This document shows, in pieces, positions 1 through 7,647 of a stretch of DNA of 7,647 bases. Both the position numbers and the translations under genes were made by a program. This DNA is from DAOTEJ01 sp035454085 (lineage in GTDB: Bacteria; Pseudomonadota; Gammaproteobacteria; Burkholderiales; Burkholderiaceae_F): positions 1-7,647 of the forward strand of contig DAOTEJ010000099.1 of NCBI GenBank assembly GCA_035454085.1, in the 5' to 3' direction. The notes beneath the pieces are model-generated. The model made no database searches. It saw only the letters and a program-made list of their open reading frames with translations, and had not been told where the DNA came from. The stretch's first letter is position 1; each line of letters opens with the position of its first letter.

Positions 1-1533
<1,533 letters not shown>

Positions 1534-1544
1534 ACGCGGCGCGG

Positions 1545-1573
1545 TTGCGCGCGTTGCGGTGCGAGGCTAAAGT
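1545..1573 (+). promoter_or_regulatory. Putative sigma70 promoter upstream of greA
   Basis: A -35-like TTGCGC (1545-1550) and a -10-like TAAAGT (1568-1573) are separated by 17 bases, just after the carB stop codon. Transcription would start near 1580, which is before the terminator at 1591-1621. I see no other promoter between that terminator and the greA ATG. The match is moderate (TTG plus TAAA/T core), so this is an inference supported mainly by spacing and position. Confidence 0.5.
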
Positions 1574-1590
1574 CCGCTCCCAGCAGTCTT

Positions 1591-1621
1591 GGCCCCGGCG
1601 CAGTGCCGGGGCCTTTGTTTT
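1591..1621 (+). terminator. Intrinsic terminator between carB and greA (greA leader terminator)
   Basis: A perfect 9-bp stem, GGCCCCGGC (1591-1599) with GCCGGGGCC (1605-1613), encloses the 5-base loop GCAGT and is followed directly by TTTGTTTT (1614-1621). It should end carB transcription. The greA ATG lies only 11 bases beyond the T tract, so it must also act on any transcript entering greA from the promoter at 1545-1573. Confidence 0.88.
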
Positions 1622-1632
1622 CATTGCCGATC

Positions 1633-2106
1633 ATGCCCATACCCATCACCGCCCGCGGGGCCGAGAAACTCAAGGCCGAGCTGCAGAAGCTCAAGGCCGT
1701 GGACCGTCCCGCCGTGGTCCAGGCCATCAAGGAAGCCCGCGAAAAGGGTGACCTGTCGGAGAACGCCGAGTACGACGCGGCGCGCGAGCGCCAGGGCTTC
1801 ATCGAGGGCCGCATCATGGAACTCGAGGGCAAGCTCGGGGCGCTGCAGATCATTCATCCGGCCGAGGTCGACGCGGGGGGCCGCATCGTCTTTGGCGCGA
1901 CCGTCGAGCTCGAGGACCTCAAGACCAGCGAGGTCGTGAAGTACCAGATCGTCGGCGACGACGAGGCCGACATCAAGGTGGGGCTGATCTCGATCTCCAG
2001 CCCGATCGCGCGCGCGCTGATCGGCAAGAGCGAGGGCGACGTGGCCGAGGTCGCCGCCCCCGGCGGGCTGCGTTCCTACGAGATCCTGGGCGTCGACTAC
2101 CTCTGA
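1633..2106 (+). CDS. greA: Transcription elongation factor GreA
   Basis: GreA enters the secondary channel of RNA polymerase and stimulates cleavage of backtracked RNA, releasing stalled complexes. The product is 157 residues, against 158 in E. coli. The N-terminal coiled coil carries RGAEKLKAEL (8-17), and at its tip GDLSENAEY places the two catalytic acidic residues at D40 and E43. The C-terminal globular domain shows GRIVFGATV, YQIVGDDEAD, SPIARALIGK and a final YEILGVDYL. The ATG at 1633 was chosen because MPIPIT aligns with the family N-terminus; the frame stays open upstream to a GTG at 1603, but that codon lies inside the terminator hairpin. No Shine-Dalgarno sequence is visible: the 11 bases upstream follow the terminator T tract directly. 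A TTG at 1624 is an in-frame alternative. The gene converges on yhbY. Confidence 0.96.
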   Translation: MPIPITARGAEKLKAELQKLKAVDRPAVVQAIKEAREKGDLSENAEYDAARERQGFIEGRIMELEGKLGALQIIHPAEVDAGGRIVFGATVELEDLKTSEVVKYQIVGDDEADIKVGLISISSPIARALIGKSEGDVAEVAAPGGLRSYEILGVDYL

Positions 2107-2130
2107 GCCGCCCGCCGGTGCCGGGCGGGG
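2107..2130. terminator. GC hairpin between convergent greA and yhbY
   Basis: The 24 bases between the two facing stop codons contain CCGCCCG (2108-2114) and CGGGCGG (2122-2128), a 7-bp stem with a 7-base loop. There is no T tract on either strand, so it is not a standard intrinsic terminator. It could slow polymerase or protect both mRNA 3' ends. Confidence 0.4.
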
Positions 2131-2592
2131 CTAGCGTGCCTTGGTCTGGCCGCGGCGCCCGGTCGGCGCCACGCTAGGCCGGCGCGGCGGCACCTTGCGT
2201 TCGGTGCGGCGGATCTCGCCACTGGTGGCCTTGGTGGCGGCCTTGCGCACGGTGGAGCGGGGCGCCGAGGGCTTGCTCGCGGGCGCCTTGGCCGAGCGCT
2301 CGGGAGCCTCTTCGGGCGGCCGGGGGCGGTAGAGCACCAGGAGCTTGCCGATGGCCTGGACTCGGCCGGCGCCCAGCGCCTCGGCCACGGCCTGATAGAT
2401 CGCCTCGCGTTGCTCGCGATCGTCGCCCGGCACCCGCACCTTGATGAGTTCGTGGGCAGCCAGGGCGCGGTCGATCTCCTTCATCACCGCCTCGGTGAGC
2501 CCCTGGTTGCCCAGCAGCACGACGGGATTGAGGGGGTGAGCCCGGGCGCGCAGCTCGAGGCGCTCGTCGCGGGTGAGGGTCAGTTCGGCCAT
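2131..2592 (-). CDS. yhbY: YhbY-family CRM-domain RNA-binding protein, with basic C-terminal tail
   Basis: YhbY is a small CRM-domain protein that associates with pre-50S ribosomal particles. The product has 153 residues; the E. coli protein has 97. Residues 1-90 form the complete CRM domain: AHPLNPVVLLGNQGLTEAV (18-36, with the RNA-binding GNQG loop at 28-31), HELIKVRV, the DRE motif and IGKLLVLYRP (81-90). Residues 91-153 are an added tail rich in Lys, Arg, Ala, Pro and Ser, probably disordered and nucleic-acid binding (inference). The ATG is supported by a strong AAAAGGAGG ribosome binding site six bases upstream. It diverges from rlmE, another 50S maturation gene, and converges on greA. 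The domain call is firm; a specific role for the tail cannot be read from sequence. Confidence 0.93.
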   Translation of the reverse strand: MAELTLTRDERLELRARAHPLNPVVLLGNQGLTEAVMKEIDRALAAHELIKVRVPGDDREQREAIYQAVAEALGAGRVQAIGKLLVLYRPRPPEEAPERSAKAPASKPSAPRSTVRKAATKATSGEIRRTERKVPPRRPSVAPTGRRGQTKAR

Positions 2593-2598
2593 GTGTAG

Positions 2599-2607
2599 CC
2601 TCCTTTT
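2599..2607 (-). promoter_or_regulatory. Strong Shine-Dalgarno site of yhbY
   Basis: On the minus strand AAAAGGAGG is followed by 6 bases and then the yhbY ATG. It fixes the start and is one of the best ribosome binding sites in the window, in contrast to rlmE, greA and folP, which lack one. Confidence 0.85.
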
Positions 2608-2613
2608 GAAAGT

Positions 2614-2619
2614 ATTCTA
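2614..2619 (-). promoter_or_regulatory. Putative -10 box of the yhbY promoter
   Basis: The minus strand reads CTAGAATACT, giving TAGAAT, the same hexamer as in front of ftsH and folP. Transcription would start around 2606-2608, giving a short leader that starts at the Shine-Dalgarno site. The -35 would fall inside the rlmE coding start; TTCGTC (2639-2644 on the minus strand) is a weak candidate at 19-base spacing. Confidence 0.5.
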
Positions 2620-2627
2620 GTTTCACC

Positions 2628-3305
2628 ATGCCCAAGGCGACGAAGAAACACCGCTCCAACCGCGAGTGGATCGAGAGGCACATCAACGATCCCTTCGTGA
2701 AGAAGTCGCGCCAGGAGGGCTATCGCGCGCGCTCCGTCTACAAGCTCACCGAGCTCGATGACAAGGAGCGGCTGCTCAAGCCTGGCATCACCGTGGTCGA
2801 CCTGGGCGCCGCCCCCGGCAGTTGGACGCAGATCGTGTGCGAGCGCCTGCGCGACAAGGCGGGTCAGATGCGGGGCAAGGTGATCGCCATGGACATCCTG
2901 CCGATGGATCCGTTGCCGGGCGTGGACTTCATCCAGGGCGACTTTCGCGAGCAGGCGGTGGCCGACCAGTTGGCCGCCCTGCTGGGAGGCGAGAAGGTCG
3001 ATGTCGTGCTCTCGGACATGTCGCCCAACCTGTCCGGGGTGTCCGCCGCCGACGCCGCGCGCTCGGCCCTGCTCAACGAGCTGGCCCTCGAGTTCGTTCT
3101 GGCCCACCTGAAGCCCGAGGGGGCATTCGTGACCAAGGCCTTTCAGGGCAGCGGGTATTCGCAATTCGTCGAGGCGCTCAAGCGACACTTCAAGGCGGTG
3201 GCCACGCGCAAGCCGGCAGCCTCGCGTGACACCTCGGCCGAGACCTATCTCGTGGCGCGCGGCCTGAAGGACGGCGCCGGTGCGCCGCCGCCGTCAGCGG
3301 GGTAA
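2628..3305 (+). CDS. rlmE: 23S rRNA 2'-O-ribose U2552 methyltransferase RlmE (RrmJ/FtsJ)
   Basis: RlmE uses S-adenosylmethionine to methylate the 2'-hydroxyl of U2552 (E. coli numbering) in the A-loop of 23S rRNA, a late step of 50S assembly. The protein has 225 residues (209 in E. coli). A basic N-terminus (KATKKHRSNREW) precedes a Rossmann-fold methyltransferase domain. The SAM motif VDLGAAPGSWTQ lies at 57-68, and MDILPM at 88-93 follows. The K-D-K-E catalytic set is complete: K39 in YKL, D130 in SDMSPN, K170 in VTKAF, and E205 in SAETYLV. The last 15 residues or so are a Gly/Ala/Pro extension. Placement upstream of ftsH matches the E. coli rrmJ-ftsH order, although here 142 bases and a promoter separate them. 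No Shine-Dalgarno site precedes the ATG, which is 35 bases from the divergent yhbY start. Confidence 0.96.
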   Translation: MPKATKKHRSNREWIERHINDPFVKKSRQEGYRARSVYKLTELDDKERLLKPGITVVDLGAAPGSWTQIVCERLRDKAGQMRGKVIAMDILPMDPLPGVDFIQGDFREQAVADQLAALLGGEKVDVVLSDMSPNLSGVSAADAARSALLNELALEFVLAHLKPEGAFVTKAFQGSGYSQFVEALKRHFKAVATRKPAASRDTSAETYLVARGLKDGAGAPPPSAG

Positions 3306-3447
3306 ACCCGCTTTCGCGTCAGCAGCACTTGAGGCACCGGCCGGCGGCCCTTAAGTTAGGGGTCCGGTCCGGGACTAGAATCGGTCCAAACGCACATCTG
3401 GCCGGGGCAGGGCGCCCGCCCTCCCGAGCCGCCGCTAGGAGACTCTG
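3306..3447 (+). promoter_or_regulatory. ftsH promoter and leader region
   Basis: A TAGAAT -10 box lies at 3376-3381; the best -35 is TTAAGT (3351-3356) at a long 19-base spacing. The predicted start near 3388 leaves a leader of about 60 bases. Further upstream, CTTGAGG (3328-3334), 13 bases, then CCCTTAAG resembles a sigma32 promoter, but weakly in the second half. The leader holds a small GC hairpin, AGGGC (3409-3413) with GCCCT (3418-3422), and the ribosome binding site. No clear intrinsic terminator for rlmE is present, so read-through from rlmE is possible. Confidence 0.5.
3437..3441 (+). promoter_or_regulatory. Shine-Dalgarno site that fixes the TTG start of ftsH
   Basis: AGGAG ends six bases before TTG at 3448. 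The first in-frame ATG, at 3460, would be 18 bases away and would trim the N-terminus just before the first membrane segment, so TTG is the better start. Confidence 0.8.
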
Positions 3448-5331
<1,884 letters not shown>

Positions 5332-5350
5332 GCGCGCCGCAGGCCGTGAC

Positions 5351-5381
5351 GGGGCCGCCTCAGGGCGGCCCTGTTCTTTTT
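5351..5381 (+). terminator. Intrinsic terminator after ftsH
   Basis: An 8-bp stem, GGGCCGCC (5352-5359) with GGCGGCCC (5364-5371), closes the loop TCAG and can be extended by a G-T pair (5351/5372). It is followed by TGTTCTTTTT. It ends ftsH transcription and implies that folP-glmM needs its own promoter. Confidence 0.9.
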
Positions 5382-5446
5382 GACGCCGCTCAGTGCCGCC
5401 GCGGGCGGTCACGGATAGGCGGGGCAGGGGTCGCTGCGCTGCTCAC

Positions 5447-5459
5447 TAGAATCGCGCAA
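5447..5459 (+). promoter_or_regulatory. Putative folP-glmM promoter -10 box
   Basis: TAGAAT at 5447-5452 is followed by only 7 bases before the folP ATG, so transcription would begin at or next to the A of the start codon. No good -35 hexamer is visible at 16-18 bases upstream, where the sequence is a G-rich run (GGCGGGGCAGGGG). The upstream terminator and the match to the ftsH and yhbY -10 boxes support a promoter here. Confidence 0.5.
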
Positions 5460-6350
5460 ATGAACCACGCTGGCGCTCACGCACCCGGCACGCGCCCTGC
5501 CCATTGGCAGATCGCAGGCGGCGTGGTGTCGTTTGCCCGGCCGCTGATCATGGGCATCGTCAACGTCACGCCCGACTCGTTTTCGGACGGGGGCCGCTAC
5601 TTCGATCCGGGGCGCGCGATCGAGCATGGCCAGCGTCTCGTCGCCGAGGGCGCCGACCTGCTCGACATCGGCGGCGAGTCCACCCGCCCGGGCGCGGCCG
5701 AAGTCGGCGTGGACGAAGAACTCGCCCGCGTGCTGCCGGTGCTGCGCGGACTGCGCGACGCCGGTGCGCCGCTCTCGGTCGATACCAGCAAGCCGCAGGT
5801 CATGCGCGCCGCGCTTGCCGAGGGCGCGGCCATCGTCAACGACGTGCGGGCGCTGGCGGCGCCCGGCGCGATCGAGGCCGTGAGGGATCACGACTGCGGC
5901 CTGGTGCTGATGCACATGCAGGGTGCGCCGCGCGGCATGCAGGCCGATCCGCGCTACGACGACGTGGTGGCCGAGGTCAGGGACTTCCTCCTCGCGCGCG
6001 CTGCCGCCTGCGAGGCGGCCGGCATCGCGCGAGGCCGGATCGCGCTCGATCCGGGCTTTGGCTTCGGCAAGACGCTGGCCCACAATCTCGCCTTGCTGGG
6101 TCGGCTCGAGTGCCTGGCGGCAACGGCCTACCCGGTGCTGGCGGGCCTGTCGCGCAAGTCCATGCTGGGCGCCATCACCGGTCGCCCCGCGGATGAGCGC
6201 GCGGTAGCCTCGGCGGCGGCGGCCTTGCTTGCCGTGCAGCGCGGCGCGCGCATCGTGCGCGTCCACGACGTGGGCGCGACCGTCGATGCGCTGAAGGTCT
6301 GGCAGGCGCTCCAGGACAACGACCAACAAGAACAGGGAGGCAGTCGATGA
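5460..6350 (+). CDS. folP: Dihydropteroate synthase
   Basis: FolP condenses 4-aminobenzoate with dihydropterin pyrophosphate to dihydropteroate in folate synthesis and is the sulfonamide target. The protein has 296 residues (282 in E. coli) and a TIM-barrel fold. Signature 1, MGIVNVTPDSFSDGG, spans 31-45; signature 2, GADLLDIGGESTRPGA, spans 64-79. Further ligand residues are D108 in SVDTSKP, N127 in IVNDV, DPGFGFGK at 197-204, K233 in SRKSM, and R267/H269 in RVHDV. F41 and P77, equivalent to E. coli F28 and P64 where resistance changes are known, are wild type, so sulfonamide sensitivity is expected (inference). The ATG at 5460 was chosen as the only ATG upstream of signature 1 in an otherwise typical N-terminus; there is no Shine-Dalgarno site. 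The 3' end overlaps glmM by four bases, and its last codons contain the glmM ribosome binding site. Confidence 0.96.
   Translation: MNHAGAHAPGTRPAHWQIAGGVVSFARPLIMGIVNVTPDSFSDGGRYFDPGRAIEHGQRLVAEGADLLDIGGESTRPGAAEVGVDEELARVLPVLRGLRDAGAPLSVDTSKPQVMRAALAEGAAIVNDVRALAAPGAIEAVRDHDCGLVLMHMQGAPRGMQADPRYDDVVAEVRDFLLARAAACEAAGIARGRIALDPGFGFGKTLAHNLALLGRLECLAATAYPVLAGLSRKSMLGAITGRPADERAVASAAAALLAVQRGARIVRVHDVGATVDALKVWQALQDNDQQEQGGSR
6335..6349 (+). promoter_or_regulatory. glmM ribosome binding site inside the folP 3' end
   Basis: GGGAGG (6335-6340), six bases before the glmM ATG at 6347, is read by folP as part of its Gln-Gly-Gly codons. Start and stop overlap as ATGA, so ribosomes finishing folP can restart on glmM (translational coupling, inferred). 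Confidence 0.85.
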
Positions 6351-7647
6351 GCCGCAAGTACTTTGGCACCGACGGCGTGCGTGGCACGGTGGGGCAGGAT
6401 CCCATCACCCCGGACTTCGTGCTGCGCCTGGGGCAGGCGGCTGGCCGCGTGCTGCGCGCGCGCAGTGGGGGGCAGCGGCCCGCGGTGCTGATCGGCAAGG
6501 ACACGCGCGTCTCGGGCTACATGCTCGAGGCTGCGCTCGAGGCGGGCTTCTCCAGCGCGGGTGTGGACGTGGTGCTGTGCGGCCCGCTGCCCACGCCGGC
6601 GGTGGCCTACCTCACGCGTGCCCAGCGGCTCGACGCGGGCGTCGTGATCAGCGCCTCGCACAATCCGTATCCCGACAACGGCATCAAGTTCTTCTCGGCG
6701 CGCGGCACCAAGCTGCCCGACGAGATGGAATTGCAGATCGAGGCGGAGCTCGAGCGTGGCTTTGCCTGCGTCGCGAGCCAGGACCTTGGCAAGGCGCGCC
6801 GCCTGGAGGACGCCGCCGGGCGCTACATCGAGTTCTGCAAGAGCAGCTTCCCGAGCGAGCTCGACCTCAAGGGCATGCGCATCCTGGTCGACAGCGCGCA
6901 CGGCGCCGCCTACCACGTGGCGCCCTTCGTGTTCCACGAACTCGGCGCCGAGGTGGTGTCGATCGGCAACACGCCCAACGGCTTCAACATCAACGACGGG
7001 GTCGGCGCCACCCACACCGAGCACCTCGCGCACGAGGTCGAGCGCGCGGAGGCGGATCTGGCCATCGCGCTCGACGGCGACGCCGACCGGCTGGTGATGG
7101 CCGACGCGCAGGGGCGCATCTACAACGGCGACGAACTGCTCTACGTGATCGTGCGCGACCGCATGCGCCAAGGCCCGGTGGCCGGCGCGGTGGGCACGCT
7201 GATGACCAACTACGCGCTCGAACGGCGCTTCGCGGAACTGGGCGTGCCCTTCGCCCGCGCCAAGGTGGGCGACCGCTACGTGCTCGAGCAACTCGAGCAG
7301 CGCGGCTGGCTGTACGGCGGCGAGGGATCGGGGCATCTGCTCACGCTCGACCGCCACACCACCGGCGACGGCATCGTCAGCAGCCTGCAGGTGCTGGCGG
7401 CGTTGCGCCGCAGCGGCCAGACCCTGGCCGAACTCACCGCCGACCTGCGCCTGATGCCCCAGGTGCTGCTCAACACGCGGGTCGAGCGTGGCTTCGACTG
7501 GCAGTCGCACGCGCCCTTGTCGCGGCGCGTGGCCGAGGTCGAAGAAGCGCTGGCCGGGTCGGGCCGGGTGCTGATCCGGCCCTCGGGCACCGAGCCCGTG
7601 CTGCGTGTCATGGTCGAGGCCGAAGACGCCGACCTCGCCGACGCGCT
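6347..7647 (+). CDS. glmM: Phosphoglucosamine mutase (3' truncated by window edge)
   Basis: GlmM converts glucosamine-6-phosphate to glucosamine-1-phosphate, the step before GlmU in UDP-N-acetylglucosamine synthesis for peptidoglycan and lipopolysaccharide. The frame is open to the last base, giving 433 complete codons; E. coli GlmM has 445, so only a short C-terminus is missing. The N-terminus KYFGTDGVRGTVG is typical. The phosphoserine motif ISASHNP puts the catalytic Ser at 104 (E. coli Ser102). The magnesium loop DGDADR is at 243-248, the sugar-binding loop GEGSGH at 325-330, and the phosphate-binding loop RPSGTEP at 411-417. All four active-site loops are intact. It overlaps folP by ATGA and has a strong ribosome binding site. 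The folP-glmM pair is widely conserved in proteobacteria, often downstream of ftsH, which supports the assignment over other phosphohexomutases. Confidence 0.97.
   Translation, partial: MSRKYFGTDGVRGTVGQDPITPDFVLRLGQAAGRVLRARSGGQRPAVLIGKDTRVSGYMLEAALEAGFSSAGVDVVLCGPLPTPAVAYLTRAQRLDAGVVISASHNPYPDNGIKFFSARGTKLPDEMELQIEAELERGFACVASQDLGKARRLEDAAGRYIEFCKSSFPSELDLKGMRILVDSAHGAAYHVAPFVFHELGAEVVSIGNTPNGFNINDGVGATHTEHLAHEVERAEADLAIALDGDADRLVMADAQGRIYNGDELLYVIVRDRMRQGPVAGAVGTLMTNYALERRFAELGVPFARAKVGDRYVLEQLEQRGWLYGGEGSGHLLTLDRHTTGDGIVSSLQVLAALRRSGQTLAELTADLRLMPQVLLNTRVERGFDWQSHAPLSRRVAEVEEALAGSGRVLIRPSGTEPVLRVMVEAEDADLADA

Noticed and set aside
1603..1632. Upstream GTG extension of greA
   Set aside because: The GTG lies within the terminator hairpin, has no ribosome binding site, and adds residues not found in the family.
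2606..2629. TTGAAA followed by CACCAT near rlmE, resembling a sigma32 promoter
   Set aside because: The spacing is 12 bases, and transcription would start inside rlmE, downstream of its ATG, so it could not drive the full gene.
6128..7510. A 460-codon open frame on the minus strand opposite folP and glmM
   Set aside because: It is antisense to two genes with complete active-site motifs. Its composition is the usual GC-rich shadow pattern, with no domain seen.

Overview
The window is GC-rich chromosomal housekeeping DNA with short intergenic gaps. Its gene order (carB, greA, yhbY reversed, rlmE, ftsH, folP, glmM), protein sequences and TAGAAT-type -10 boxes point to a betaproteobacterium, most likely of the order Burkholderiales. 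I see no insertion sequence, phage gene, tRNA, rRNA or CRISPR array, and no novel multi-gene system.

Layout: the window opens inside carB (carbamoyl-phosphate synthase large chain, C-terminal 510 residues). A 99-base gap follows, holding a sigma70-like promoter and then a strong intrinsic terminator, both in front of greA. greA converges on yhbY across 24 bases that contain a GC hairpin. yhbY and rlmE diverge from a 35-base gap. rlmE is followed by a 142-base gap with a promoter and leader for ftsH, which starts at TTG. A strong terminator closes ftsH. folP then has its own -10 box placed so close to the ATG that the mRNA may be leaderless. folP overlaps glmM by ATGA, and glmM runs off the right edge with 433 codons visible.

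Functionally the block joins pyrimidine/arginine precursor supply (CarB), rescue of backtracked RNA polymerase (GreA), 50S ribosome maturation (YhbY, RlmE), membrane proteolysis (FtsH), folate synthesis (FolP) and the entry to peptidoglycan amino sugars (GlmM). The points most worth a second look are regulatory: a terminator lying between the greA promoter and greA, with the same architecture as the E. coli GraL leader; probable leaderless starts at folP and perhaps rlmE; and a possible weak hairpin over the ftsH Shine-Dalgarno sequence.
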